A stretch of 64,000 nt of DNA from CAVTQY01 sp963736975 (GTDB taxonomy: Bacteria > Pseudomonadota > Alphaproteobacteria > Acetobacterales > Acetobacteraceae), in contig CAVTQY010000001.1 in assembly GCA_963736975.1 (NCBI GenBank), positions 186,001 through 250,000 on the forward strand, read 5' to 3'. Position 1 is the stretch's first letter, and each line of letters opens with the position of its first letter. The notes beneath the pieces were generated by a model. The model did no database searches, had not been told where the DNA came from, and saw only the letters and a program-made list of their open reading frames with translations. Positions 55,295 to 64,000 of this stretch are shown here, piece by piece. Position numbers and translations under genes: made by a program.

Positions 55295-55912
55295 TCAAAC
55301 GATCACGCTCTCGGCCGGCACGAGGTCCGGGAACATGCTGCGTTCAATCAACGCACAGACGACATGCGCGGCGGTGATGTGGAGCTGTTGAATGATGGGG
55401 GTCTCATCGGACGGCGCGTGGAACAGCAGTTCGCAATGCTCTGCCATGGGGCCGCCGGCCCGGCCGCCGAAGCCCAGGCAGACGAGCCCGCGCCTCCGGG
55501 CGGCTGCCAAAGCCCGCAGCACGTTGGGCGAGCGACCGGAGGTGGAGATGCCGAGGAACACGTCCCCCGGCTGGCCGAGACCCAACACCTGACGCTCGAA
55601 GACATGCTCATAGCCGTAGTCGTTGGCGGTTGCGGTCATAGCGGAGCTATCGACGGTGAGCGCGATCGCCGGCAGCGGGGGGTGATCGAACATGAGGCGG
55701 GAGATGAACTCCCCGGCGATGTGCTGGGCGTCGGCCGCGCTGCCGCCATTGCCGGCGATCAGCAACTTGTGCCCTGCCCGCATCGCATTGCAGGTGATTT
55801 CGGCCATGCGTAGCAGCAAGCCCTGCGCGGCCTGGTCCGCGGCGAAGGCCGCCATCGCGGCGGCCGAGCGGGAGAGGTAGGCCTTCACATAGTCGTGCCC
55901 GAAGCTGGTCAT
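55295..55912 (-). CDS. gmhA: sedoheptulose-7-phosphate isomerase
   Basis: A 205-residue SIS-domain isomerase that turns sedoheptulose 7-phosphate into D-glycero-D-manno-heptose 7-phosphate, the entry step of heptose synthesis. Motifs are AGNGGSAADAQHIAGEFISR and LGISTSGRSPNVLRAL, with HITAAHVVCALIE near the end supplying zinc-site residues. The ATG at 55912 (MTSFGHDYVKAY) overlaps the upstream sulfotransferase stop by four bases, implying coupled translation. It is part of the minus-strand half of the cluster. Confidence 0.92.
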   Translation of the reverse strand: MTSFGHDYVKAYLSRSAAAMAAFAADQAAQGLLLRMAEITCNAMRAGHKLLIAGNGGSAADAQHIAGEFISRLMFDHPPLPAIALTVDSSAMTATANDYGYEHVFERQVLGLGQPGDVFLGISTSGRSPNVLRALAAARRRGLVCLGFGGRAGGPMAEHCELLFHAPSDETPIIQQLHITAAHVVCALIERSMFPDLVPAESVIV

Positions 55913-56967
55913 GGCGTAAGGCTCGCGGACCGGATCCTTGACTCTGCCATTAGCTTCGTCTCCGGCCATAACGGCGCGAGCGAGGTTCGTGCGACGATGC
56001 TCAGAATGCCATGTTTCTGGTCGTCGCTGAGCGAGGTCCGCCATTTATTCGCAGCATCGACAGGGTCGCGGAACACTCGATAGTACCCCTCTCGCCCTTT
56101 TGGATCGATGCTTTCGCGGATGAAATTTTCAGATTGAGGATGCCAGCTCAGGTCGCTGAACGCAAACAGCTTCTTCGCCTCCTGAACAGGATCCTCGCAA
56201 ATCGACTCGTAGTGGACGACACGGCAGCGTTCATGATTGCCTAATGCATCGAGGACCAGCTCGGTCCTGAGCGCCCATTGCCAAGTGCTGAGTTCCATCC
56301 GTGACATAGAACCGAGACGTTCGAAGGTCAGCCCGTAATTCCTCGCATTCGGCAACAACGCCGCGGCCTTCGTCGCATTGCTCGGCTCCCACTTGCCTTT
56401 GTCGTGGCCCTCCAGGACGGAGCGGACATGCCCACAGGGATGCCGCAGCAGAACGACGAAGCTGGCGTTCGGAAATGCCTGTCGGAGAACGCCCGCGCGT
56501 CCAGCGGCACCGATCGATTTCAGCACGAAGCGCAGCCTGGATCGGTCTGCCAACCAAAACATGTCCGGGACGGGGAAGCCGTTCAGAGCCGGCACGTTGC
56601 CGAGAGTGCGGGCCGACATCAGAGCCAGGATAAGGGCGCTGTGCAATGCGCGGAGACCAAGGGGATAATAGGTTTTGGGAAAGAAGGGCGCCTGGCCGAC
56701 GGACTTAAGCCGCGGGCTGTGGAGCAGGCGTTGAAACAGTTTGCGAGCGCGGTCGATATGTTGGGACGCGTTCTCAGCGGGGACAATGAAAGGAAATTCT
56801 GGATCGTAGATGGCGAAATCCGGTTCGTGCCGATAGACCACGTCGGGGTGGCTGTCATAGATTTTGCCGACCCAACTGGTGCCGGACCGGGGTTCACCAA
56901 TCAACAACGTAAAGTTCTCAAGGCTCATACCTCGCGACCTCACGGGTTTGTCTTTCCATTCAGGCAT
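55909..56967 (-). CDS. PAPS-dependent sulfotransferase
   Basis: A 352-residue sulfotransferase-fold protein, expected to move sulfate from PAPS to a hydroxyl of a carbohydrate or similar acceptor. The 5'-phosphosulfate loop is LIGEPRSGTSWVGKIYDSHP (about residues 22-41). The 3'-phosphate site is VLLRHPCGHVRSVLEGHDKG. The start may be at 56967 or at an in-frame ATG at 56928 (MSLENFTLLIG). Its end overlaps gmhA, tying sulfation to heptose synthesis. It is visibly less GC-rich than its neighbours, which hints at acquisition by transfer. Confidence 0.82.
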   Translation of the reverse strand: MPEWKDKPVRSRGMSLENFTLLIGEPRSGTSWVGKIYDSHPDVVYRHEPDFAIYDPEFPFIVPAENASQHIDRARKLFQRLLHSPRLKSVGQAPFFPKTYYPLGLRALHSALILALMSARTLGNVPALNGFPVPDMFWLADRSRLRFVLKSIGAAGRAGVLRQAFPNASFVVLLRHPCGHVRSVLEGHDKGKWEPSNATKAAALLPNARNYGLTFERLGSMSRMELSTWQWALRTELVLDALGNHERCRVVHYESICEDPVQEAKKLFAFSDLSWHPQSENFIRESIDPKGREGYYRVFRDPVDAANKWRTSLSDDQKHGILSIVARTSLAPLWPETKLMAESRIRSASLTP

Positions 56968-57069
56968 GAGAGTTGCACAGGCGTTTGGCGCTCAGCACCG
57001 GCACATAAGGGTTGTCGGGACCGGCACGGCCGGGTAGAGTGCCCCTACCACTTTTCGCCCGAAAGCACG

Positions 57070-58188
57070 ATGGAGAAAGTGACCGACTGGACCGCCCGGA
57101 CCTCGGCCCGCCGCGGCATACGGTTGCGCGAAGACATCCTTGGGCAGCGGGCAATACGCGCGCGCGCGCCGTTGCGGCTCGGCTTGGCCGGCGGAGGAAC
57201 CGATCTTGGCAGCTATGCGCAGGCATTCGGTGGCGCGGTCCTCAGTGGAACGATCGACCGTTATGCTTTCGCTTCGATCCAGCCGCGGCTGGACGATCGC
57301 TTGGTCTTCGAGGCGTGCGATCTTGGCCGCGAAGAGGAGCATCCGGTGCTGGCCACAGTCAGCGGATCGCGGCTGTCGCTTCATCGCGGGGTGTACGAAC
57401 GGATGGTCCGCGACTACAACGACGGCGAGCCTTTGGCGATCACGGTGACCACCGTGGTTGACGCACCGATGGGGTCCGGGCTTGGCTCGTCGTCGGCGCT
57501 GGTCGTCGCGCTCGTCGAAGCATATTGCGCGTATCTGGACGTCCCGCTCGGACGGTACGAAATCGCGCATCTGGCCTTCGAGATCGAACGCATCGATCTC
57601 GGGCTGGCCGGCGGACAGCAGGACCAGTTCTCGGCCGCGTTCGGCGGTATCAACTTCATGGAATTCCTTCAGGACGGCCGGGTGATCGTCAATCCGCTGC
57701 GGGTCAGGCAGGCGGTGATCAATGAACTCGAGTCGTCGCTTGTCGTGTGCTTTTCCGGTCAATCGCGCCTGTCGGACCAGATCATCCGCCAGCAATCGGA
57801 GCGGCTGGACGCTGGCAGCACGGTCGCGCTGGCGGCCATGCACCAGCTCAAGCAGGACGCTTTCAATATGAAGGGGGCGGTTCTGCACGGGGCGATCGCG
57901 GACTTCGCGGCCATCCTGGAACGGTCCTGGACCGCGAAGAAACGCACCGCGGCGGCAGTCTCCACCGAGCATATCGAGGCTCTGGAATCGCTCGCCCGCC
58001 GCAACGGTGCATTGGGTGCCAAGGTCTCAGGCGCCGGGGGCGGCGGGTTCATGATGTTCGTCGTGCCGCCGGAGCGCCGCTACCGGCTGATTACGGTGTT
58101 GAACGATGCCGGGGCGCAGGCTTATCCCGTCAAGCTGACGGATCGCGGCAGCGAGGCGTGGACGATACCCATGAGCACCGCACTGTAG
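57070..58188 (+). CDS. hddA: D-glycero-alpha-D-manno-heptose-7-phosphate kinase (GHMP family)
   Basis: A 372-residue GHMP kinase placing the 1-phosphate on heptose 7-phosphate. Signatures are APLRLGLAGGGTDLGSYAQ, the ATP loop PMGSGLGSSSALVVALVEA and SGAGGGGFMMFV. HddA is the alpha-anomer kinase used for GDP-heptose rather than ADP-heptose (HldE), consistent with the guanylyltransferase domain nearby. The ATG at 57070 gives about 25 extra N-terminal residues relative to most homologues. It is divergent from the sulfotransferase across a 102-base gap that should hold both promoters. Confidence 0.87.
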   Translation: MEKVTDWTARTSARRGIRLREDILGQRAIRARAPLRLGLAGGGTDLGSYAQAFGGAVLSGTIDRYAFASIQPRLDDRLVFEACDLGREEEHPVLATVSGSRLSLHRGVYERMVRDYNDGEPLAITVTTVVDAPMGSGLGSSSALVVALVEAYCAYLDVPLGRYEIAHLAFEIERIDLGLAGGQQDQFSAAFGGINFMEFLQDGRVIVNPLRVRQAVINELESSLVVCFSGQSRLSDQIIRQQSERLDAGSTVALAAMHQLKQDAFNMKGAVLHGAIADFAAILERSWTAKKRTAAAVSTEHIEALESLARRNGALGAKVSGAGGGGFMMFVVPPERRYRLITVLNDAGAQAYPVKLTDRGSEAWTIPMSTAL

Positions 58189-58219
58189 CACCGCCGGTAC
58201 CATCCGATCCGCAGACCAC

Positions 58220-59470
58220 GTGCGCAATCTTATTTTCATCAGTCACCGGTTTCCTTATCCGCTGACCAAGGGGGAGAAGATACGCGGATACAATCTGATC
58301 CGTCATCTCGCGAAGACCTATCGGGTGTATCTCGGTTGCTTGATCGACGAGGCTGCCGATTGGGAACACGTTGCGCATCTGAAGACCATCTGCACCGAAG
58401 TCGCCGGCTTCGGCATCGAAAAGAGACGGCAGAAGCTCAAGGCGCTGATGCAATTTCGGCCGGGTCGGCCGCTCATGCTGGATTACTACGCGCATCCCGA
58501 GCTGCGGCGCTGGGTTGATGAGACGGCGGCCAAGATACCGATCGATGTGGCATATATCTACTCGGCGGCAATGGCACCGTACGGCCTGCATCTCGATTGC
58601 GCCGCGAGGATCCTCGACATGCAGGACATCGATTCGGAAAAATGGGCGCTTTACGCGCGCAACACACCATGGCCGGCCCGAGCGATCTGGGCGCGGGAGG
58701 CACGCACGCTCTTCCGTTATGAGCGGCACGCAGTCAACAACTGCGACATGACTTTCTTCGTCACCGAACAGGAGACGCAGCGCTTTGCCGAACTGGCTCC
58801 GGAAACTGCCGACCGGCTGACCTGGATCGAGATGGCGGTGGATGTCGATCGGTTCTCACCGGGCATTGCGTTTGCCTCCCCGTATCAGGGTGACGGGCCG
58901 CATTTGGTGTTCACCGGCAACATGGATTACTGGCCGAACGCGGATGCGGTGATTTGGTTCAGCGACACGGTTCTTCCTCTGCTTCGTCAGCGGTGGCCGG
59001 GGATACAGTTTCATATTGTCGGGAATAATCCGGGCCCCGATGTGCGGCGGCTGACCAGGCTCACCGGCGTGCAGGTGACCGGCCGCGTTCCGGATACGCG
59101 TCCTTACATTGCGCACGCCGATGTTTCGGTGGCGCCGTTGCGCATGGCCCGCGGCGTGCAGAACAAGGTGCTGGAGGCGATGGCGCTCGGCAAGCCGGTG
59201 GTGGCCTCGCCGCCGGCGTTCGAAGGCGTGCGCGCCGTTGCCGATCGCGACCTGATCGTGGCGAATGGCGCCGAGGCCATCGCGGATGCTGTCGCGGCGG
59301 TGATCGATGGGCTGCATCCGACGCTGGGTGCAGCGGCACGGACCCTCATCGAGCGGAATTATACCTGGGACGGCACGCTGGCGAAGCTGGATGCCTGCCT
59401 CGACCGCGTTCTCCGGCGCGGCGCCACCACGGCCGAGAGCCGGAGGGAGGTCGCGGGTCAGGCGATCTGA
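58220..59470 (+). CDS. glycosyltransferase (GT4, EpsH/PEP-CTERM-associated type)
   Basis: A 416-residue GT-B fold transferase. The N-terminal LIFISHRFPYPLTKGEKIRG and the C-terminal block VFTGNMDYWPNADAVIWF, GRVPDTRPYIAHADVSVAPL and GVQNKVLEAMALGKPVVASP match the sugar transferases associated with exopolysaccharide and PEP-CTERM loci. A GTG at 58220 starts the protein 31 bases after hddA, so both are probably co-transcribed. It is a candidate for adding heptose or a neighbouring sugar. No exosortase or polymerase gene is in the window. Confidence 0.85.
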   Translation: MRNLIFISHRFPYPLTKGEKIRGYNLIRHLAKTYRVYLGCLIDEAADWEHVAHLKTICTEVAGFGIEKRRQKLKALMQFRPGRPLMLDYYAHPELRRWVDETAAKIPIDVAYIYSAAMAPYGLHLDCAARILDMQDIDSEKWALYARNTPWPARAIWAREARTLFRYERHAVNNCDMTFFVTEQETQRFAELAPETADRLTWIEMAVDVDRFSPGIAFASPYQGDGPHLVFTGNMDYWPNADAVIWFSDTVLPLLRQRWPGIQFHIVGNNPGPDVRRLTRLTGVQVTGRVPDTRPYIAHADVSVAPLRMARGVQNKVLEAMALGKPVVASPPAFEGVRAVADRDLIVANGAEAIADAVAAVIDGLHPTLGAAARTLIERNYTWDGTLAKLDACLDRVLRRGATTAESRREVAGQAI

Positions 59471-59481
59471 CCCGCGTCAGG

Positions 59482-60393
59482 CTACTTCTTCACGGTCGCC
59501 GCGACCTCGCTGGCGAAGTCCGGGCCCTGTGGCTTGTCGATGCCCTCGCCGAGCGTGAAACGCGCAAAGTCGGCGACCTTCGCGCCTGCTTTGGCGAGCA
59601 CCGCCTTCACCCGGCTTTCGCCGTCATGCACCCAGACCTGCTCGAGCAGGACGACCTCTTCATAGTATTTGCGGATGCGTCCCTCGATCATCTTCTCGAC
59701 GATTGCCGGCGGTTTATCCGATCCGGCGGCTTGATCGCGCAGTATGGCTTTCTCCCGCTCCAGGGCGGCGGGATCCACGCCGGTGATGTCGAGTGAGTTT
59801 GGACGGCTCGCGGCAATATGCATGCCGATCTGGCGACCGAGCAGTTCGAGACCCTCGAGTTCGCCCGCCGCCTGGACCGCGACGATCACGCCGATGCGCC
59901 CGAGGCCCGGCCGCAGCGGCTGGTGCACGTAGGTGGCTACGACGCCGCGATCCACGCTCAGCACGCGGGCGCGGCGCAGCGTCATGTTCTCGCCGATCGT
60001 CGCCACCAGATGGGTAAGCTGCTCGGCCACCGACCGCCCGGCGCCGGGGAACGGCGCAGCCTTGATGGTGTCGAGGTCCTCGCCTACCTCCAGCGCCACT
60101 TTCGCCGCGGTTTCGACGAAGGCCTGAAAGGTTTCGTTGCGGGCGACGAAATCGGTTTCGGCGTTCACTTCCACCATCGCCGCTTTCAGCGGCGCGGAGG
60201 CGACGCCGACCAGCCCCTCGGCGGCCACGCGGCCGGCTTTCTTCGCCGCGGCCGCTAACCCCTTCTTGCGCAGCCAGTCCACCGCCATTTCCAGGTCGCC
60301 GGCGGTTTCGGTCAGCGCCCGCTTGCAGTCCATCATTCCCGCGCCCGTCTTCTCGCGCAGTTCTTTCACCAGTGCCGCGGTGATCTCGGCCAT
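59482..60393 (-). CDS. tsf: translation elongation factor Ts
   Basis: A 303-residue EF-Ts, the GDP/GTP exchange factor for EF-Tu. The N-terminal ELREKTGAGMMDCKRALTET is the EF-Tu contact motif, and VEVNAETDFVARNETFQAF is the second signature. The ATG at 60393 (MAEITAALVKELR) matches the family; an ATG six codons upstream is possible. It follows rpsB by 31 bases in the standard rpsB-tsf operon. It converges with the glycosyltransferase, leaving only 11 bases between the stops. Confidence 0.96.
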   Translation of the reverse strand: MAEITAALVKELREKTGAGMMDCKRALTETAGDLEMAVDWLRKKGLAAAAKKAGRVAAEGLVGVASAPLKAAMVEVNAETDFVARNETFQAFVETAAKVALEVGEDLDTIKAAPFPGAGRSVAEQLTHLVATIGENMTLRRARVLSVDRGVVATYVHQPLRPGLGRIGVIVAVQAAGELEGLELLGRQIGMHIAASRPNSLDITGVDPAALEREKAILRDQAAGSDKPPAIVEKMIEGRIRKYYEEVVLLEQVWVHDGESRVKAVLAKAGAKVADFARFTLGEGIDKPQGPDFASEVAATVKK

Positions 60394-60424
60394 CTGTCGG
60401 TTTCCAGTCATGATCGAACGGTTC

Positions 60425-61207
60425 TCAGGCGGGCGCCTGCTCAGCCGGCGCTTCAACGCGCGGCAGCGCCTCGGGCGGCAGTTCCTCAGCCGCGCCGATA
60501 TCTGCACCCGTCGCCGCTAGCTCGGCGCTGATGCCGTCGAGCACGGCGCCGGCGACCAGATCGCAATAAAGGGTGATCGCGCGGATGGCATCGTCGTTGC
60601 CGGGGATGGGGTAGGTCACGCCCTGGGGATCGGAGTTGGAATCGAGGACGGCGACGACCGGTATCTTCAGCTTGTTGGCTTCCTCGACCGCGAGCTTTTC
60701 TTTGTTGGTGTCGATGACGAACAGGATATCGGGCAGGCCGCCCATGTCCTTGATGCCGCCCAGCGCGCGCTCCAGCTTGTCGCGTTCGCGCGTGAGGTTC
60801 AGCACCTCTTTCTTGGTCAGGCCTTGGGTGTCGCCGGACAGCGTTTCCTCAATGGAGCGGAGCCGCTTGATGCTGCCGGTGATCGTCTTCCAGTTGGTCA
60901 GTGTACCGCCGAGCCAGCGGTGGTTGATGTAGTACTGGCCGCAACGCTTGGCGGCTTCGGCGACATATTCCGCGGCCGCGCGTTTGGTGCCCACCAGCAG
61001 CACGCGCCCGCCCGCGGCCGTCACGTCGCGCACTGCGCGCAGCGCGCGATCCAGCATCGGCACGGTCTGCTGCAGGTCGATGATGTGCACTTGGTTGCGC
61101 ACGCCGTAGAGGTAGGGCCCCATGCGGGGGTTCCAACGTCGCGTGTGGTGGCCGAAATGCACGCCGGCTTCGAGGAGCTGGCGCAGGGTGAATTCGGGCA
61201 TCGCCAT
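60425..61207 (-). CDS. rpsB: 30S ribosomal protein S2
   Basis: A 260-residue S2. FTLRQLLEAGVHFGHHTRRW and NPRMGPYLYGVRNQVHIIDL are the standard start, and PDILFVIDTNKEKLAVEEAN and IPVVAVLDSNSDPQGVTYPI follow. I chose the ATG at 61207 (MAMPEFTLR) with AAAGGA upstream; the ATG two codons later is possible. The C-terminus has an acidic Ala/Glu/Pro tail as in other alphaproteobacteria. The upstream 175 bases show no obvious promoter before an insertion-sequence remnant begins. Confidence 0.96.
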   Translation of the reverse strand: MAMPEFTLRQLLEAGVHFGHHTRRWNPRMGPYLYGVRNQVHIIDLQQTVPMLDRALRAVRDVTAAGGRVLLVGTKRAAAEYVAEAAKRCGQYYINHRWLGGTLTNWKTITGSIKRLRSIEETLSGDTQGLTKKEVLNLTRERDKLERALGGIKDMGGLPDILFVIDTNKEKLAVEEANKLKIPVVAVLDSNSDPQGVTYPIPGNDDAIRAITLYCDLVAGAVLDGISAELAATGADIGAAEELPPEALPRVEAPAEQAPA

Positions 61208-61381
61208 GATGCGCGATCCTTTCCTTTGTCCGGTTGTGCCTCCGCGGGGCTTTGCCACAGTGGCACCGGACCCGGCCCGGCCGGGAAAGGCGCCCCGCGT
61301 GTGAATTACCGGCGTTGCCGCCAGCGGGCGGCATATGGCGGACGCGGCGGCAAAACGCAAGTTCGAGGGCGAGGAGGGGGC

Positions 61382-61774
61382 GGCTGCCGCGAGGCTGGCG
61401 TGCGTCCCTCGATGGGCTCGGTTGGAGACGCCTATGACAACGCCATGTGCGAGAGCTTCTTCGCCACCCTCGAATGCGAGCTTCTCGATCGCTGTCGCCT
61501 CAAGGCCCAGGCCGAAGCCCGCAGCGCAGTGTGCGCATTCATCGAGGGCTTCTACAACGCGCGCCGTCGTCACTCCTCGCTCAACTACCTTTCGCCGATC
61601 GACTACGAACGACGGCATTATGCAATGATCGTCGTTCCCGACGATCACCAGACTGCCGCCGTGCTCGCGGCCGTCAAGGACGCTTCGCGCCGCCCTCGGC
61701 GGTCGCCTGCGGCGATCCTTGACCGCCGCGGCGCGCGGCTCCAACCAGCAGGGCCCATGCCGCAAACAGCCTGA
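61382..61774 (+). mobile_element. IS3-family transposase remnant (OrfB C-terminus)
   Basis: From 61382 the frame reads CREAGVRPSMGSVGDAYDNA, then MCESFFATLECELLD, FIEGFYNARRRHSSLNYLSP and IDYERRHY. This is the end of the integrase domain of an IS3-type OrfB, including the last acidic residue of the DDE triad (CESFFA). OrfA and the first two-thirds of OrfB are absent, so it cannot transpose. After the usual end the frame runs on through palindromic sequence to 61774. It points away from rpsB and begins 175 bases upstream of it. Sequence on to about 61816 may be the element's end; 61817-62015 shows nothing clear. Confidence 0.85.
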
Positions 61775-62015
61775 CCCCCAAGCTCCCACCTCTCCACGAA
61801 ACCGGGGCAAGTCCATACCGCCCCACTGTTCGCTCTTTCTTAATTATCGCTCCCGAAACCGATGCCTCGAGGCACCCCGGTGCCGACCGGGCCACGCCGG
61901 CAAAGATCGCTGACGGTGCGGGGGAAAATCCAAGACCATTCCAAGAAGATATTCTTTGGGGTGCCGAGCGATAAACCACCGCGGCGGGCCACAAGCCCGA
62001 TAGGAAGGGACACCG

Positions 62016-64000
62016 ATGCAGCTTCTTCGTCACCTCGGGATTGCTATCGCGTTCGTCTGCCTGTGTGGCTCGATGGCCGTTCCGGTGCCGGCCAGGGCGC
62101 AGGAGGCGCCGAACGAGCTGGCGCTTCCCGGACTGCAGACCGATGCCGAGCACTTCCAGAACCTGCTGCGCCACGACTATCCCGCCGGGCTGACGGCGGC
62201 GGCACGCCACACGGCGGAAGATACCGCGACGGCGAGCCTGGCCGCGAACGATTACGTCAAAGCCCTGCCGGCGCTGCGGATGATCATCGGCGGATTGCCG
62301 CGCGGCACCATCCCGGGATGGCGGACCTGGCTTGCGCTCGGCCAGGCCGAGCTTGGCGTCGCCCCGCCCCATCCGGACCGCGCCCTGCAGGCCGGCTGGT
62401 TGGCCTTCACCAGCGTCGAGCAGAACAGCGGGAGTGCGGCGACCGACCAGGTCTCGGCGCTGCGGCTGATGCGCCAGGCCCTGGTTGCGCTGAACAAACC
62501 GCTGCCGGAGATCAAGGTATTGCAGGCCATCGCCCGCCGCCTGCCGCACGATCCCGCCGCCCAGCAGGAATTGGTCCAACGTCAGCAGCAGCTCGGACTG
62601 CTGTTCGATGGTTTAACTACTAATGCCGAAGCCTTTCCGACACGCGCCTGCCTGCGTTTCGTGGGTGATCCTTCCAGCGCGCCGGATTTCCATCCGGCCG
62701 ACTGGCTGTCGCTGACGCCGCCGGTGAAGGATGCGGCTGTCACGTTGGAATCGCGCCGCATCTGCATCACCGGCCTGCCCGCCGGCGCCACCACCGCCGC
62801 GATGCTGCGCCACGGCATGCCGGGCGATAACGGATTGTCGCTGCAGCAGGACGTGACGATCCCGATCGCCATGCCGAACCGCCGGCCGCGCCTGGTGTTC
62901 GACAGCGCGCGCTTCCTGCAGCCACGCGATTCCCGGGCCACGGCGGCACTCGACAGCGTGAACCTCTCGGCCGTGAAGTTGACGCTGGTGAAGATCGGCG
63001 AGCGCAACCTGCTGCGTGTGATGCAGGCCTATCCACCGTCGCAGGGCGCCATTGGCAGCGACGGGGTGATGGACCTGGAGCAGAACCAGGGCCGAGTGGT
63101 CTGGACCGGGCGCGCGGATGTCGCCCGGTTCGCCCGTAACGCGCTGAACCACACCGTGCTGCCGCTGCCGGCGGCGTTATCGGCGGCCGGGCTTTACGCC
63201 CTGATCGCGCGGCCGGGCGATGGCACGCCCTTCGCCCAGGATGCGGCCCCGGCGGCCGTCCAGCTTGTTTTGCGCACCGACCTGGCTCCGACCGTCTGGC
63301 ACGGCGCGGATGGCGATACGGTGCAGCTGCGAAGCTACGCCAGCGGCAATCCGGTGGCCGGCGCCACGGTCGATCTGCTGGCGACCGATAACGAGATCCT
63401 GGGCAGCGCCGCCACCGATCAGGATGGCGTCGCCAAATTCCCGCAGCCGCTGCTTGCCGGCCAGGGCGGCCTTGCGCCGGCGGCCCTGCACATCCGTGCG
63501 GCGGATGGGGATTTCACCCGCCTCGATCTCACCGCGCCTGATTTCGATCTCTCGGATCGCGGCGCCTCGGGTGCGCCGCAGCCGGGCCCTGTCGATCCTT
63601 TCATCTGGACCGATCGCGGCATCTACCGCCCGGGTGAGACTGTGCAGGTCATGGCGCTGCTGCGCGACGAAAGCGGTGTGCCGACCGACCTGCCGCTGCA
63701 TCTGATCGTGACCCGGCCGGATGGCCGCGTGTTTCAGGATACGGTGCCGCCGCGCACGGATGGCGCTTCCATCCACCAGGCCGTTACGCTGTCCGCCGGA
63801 GCCCAGTTCGGCACCTGGGACATCATGCTCAAGACCGATCCGAACGGAAGGAGCATCGGGGATCGAACCTTCCAGGTGGATGCGTTCGTGCCGCCGCGTC
63901 TGGCGGTGGAGTTCGCACCCTCCGCTCCGCGCATCCTGGAGCCGGGGCGAACGACCGACCTGCCGGTGAGTGTTCGCTTCCTGTATGGCGCGCCGGGCAA
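62016..64000 (+). CDS. alpha-2-macroglobulin family protein (N-terminal part, continues beyond window)
   Basis: An ATG at 62016, preceded by AGGAAGGGA, opens a frame with no stop through the window end (661 codons). A signal peptide (HLGIAIAFVCLCGSMAVPVP, cleavage expected after ARAQ) has no lipobox Cys, unlike E. coli YfhM. About residues 430-650 contain macroglobulin-like beta domains with the hallmark WTDRGIYRPGETVQVMALLR. Bacterial members are periplasmic protease traps, often about 1500-1900 residues long and paired with penicillin-binding protein 1C. The thioester CxEQ site would lie beyond the window, so trapping ability cannot be judged. Confidence 0.88.
   Translation, partial: MQLLRHLGIAIAFVCLCGSMAVPVPARAQEAPNELALPGLQTDAEHFQNLLRHDYPAGLTAAARHTAEDTATASLAANDYVKALPALRMIIGGLPRGTIPGWRTWLALGQAELGVAPPHPDRALQAGWLAFTSVEQNSGSAATDQVSALRLMRQALVALNKPLPEIKVLQAIARRLPHDPAAQQELVQRQQQLGLLFDGLTTNAEAFPTRACLRFVGDPSSAPDFHPADWLSLTPPVKDAAVTLESRRICITGLPAGATTAAMLRHGMPGDNGLSLQQDVTIPIAMPNRRPRLVFDSARFLQPRDSRATAALDSVNLSAVKLTLVKIGERNLLRVMQAYPPSQGAIGSDGVMDLEQNQGRVVWTGRADVARFARNALNHTVLPLPAALSAAGLYALIARPGDGTPFAQDAAPAAVQLVLRTDLAPTVWHGADGDTVQLRSYASGNPVAGATVDLLATDNEILGSAATDQDGVAKFPQPLLAGQGGLAPAALHIRAADGDFTRLDLTAPDFDLSDRGASGAPQPGPVDPFIWTDRGIYRPGETVQVMALLRDESGVPTDLPLHLIVTRPDGRVFQDTVPPRTDGASIHQAVTLSAGAQFGTWDIMLKTDPNGRSIGDRTFQVDAFVPPRLAVEFAPSAPRILEPGRTTDLPVSVRFLYGAPG

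Noticed and set aside
61335..61628. 97-codon frame overlapping the transposase remnant
   Set aside because: The neighbouring frame carries the IS3 OrfB signature; this one is Arg/Ser/Pro-rich with no similarity.

Overview
The window looks like chromosomal DNA from a GC-rich alphaproteobacterium, most likely in the order Rhodospirillales and probably the Acetobacteraceae. I base this on the GC-rich coding style, the gene order tRNA-Leu-tig-clpP-clpX-lon-hup, the full 14-subunit nuo operon followed by coaX-rnj-DUF1467-proS-lolC-lolD, and alphaproteobacterial families such as Usg, DUF1467 and CtaA-type heme A synthase. This placement is inferred from gene content, not from a search.

Layout. 1-842 is gene-poor and holds decayed remnants: a membrane-protein fragment running off the left edge and a NodD-like LysR pseudogene. 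843-5057 carries a periplasmic binding protein, two tandem cold-shock genes and groES-groEL under a CIRCE operator. 5196-10045 holds usg, a frameshifted heme A synthase, tldD, an SGNH hydrolase and an IclR regulator. 10296-16924 is a protein-quality block (tRNA-Leu, trigger factor, ClpP, ClpX, Lon, HU). tRNA-Val and tRNA-Asp separate it from the complex I operon nuoA-N (17337-31624), in which nuoF is frameshifted. coaX, rnj and DUF1467 follow without a gap. A structured, probably non-coding RNA with a strong terminator (34454-34583) comes next, then proS and the LolCD lipoprotein exporter.

The second half is more accessory. It has a two-domain glycosyltransferase, a second candidate small RNA on the plus strand (about 40465-40563), a lone PAS protein, and a six-gene oligopeptide-type ABC transporter operon with two successive paralogous binding proteins. 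Next come a glycogen-debranching-like glucosidase overlapping a ROK kinase, a broken periplasmic-protein gene, a DUF4130-UdgX DNA-repair fusion and a VOC protein. At 54007-59470 lies a GDP-D-glycero-D-manno-heptose cluster: an HddC-GmhB fusion, GmhA, a PAPS-dependent sulfotransferase, an HddA kinase and a glycosyltransferase. This suggests a heptose-containing, perhaps sulfated, surface glycan. The right end has tsf and rpsB, an IS3-family transposase remnant just upstream of rpsB, and the first 1985 bases of a large alpha-2-macroglobulin-like gene that leaves the window.

Three genes (ctaA, nuoF and the small periplasmic protein at 51605) show clear reading-frame breaks with recognisable continuation in another frame. 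Because nuoF lies in an otherwise intact complex I operon, assembly or base-calling errors must be considered alongside true decay. The strongest candidates for something new are the two CCUCCC-bearing small RNAs and the sulfotransferase-containing heptose cluster with its atypical GmhB zinc site. I found no CRISPR array, prophage or obviously undescribed multi-gene defence system.
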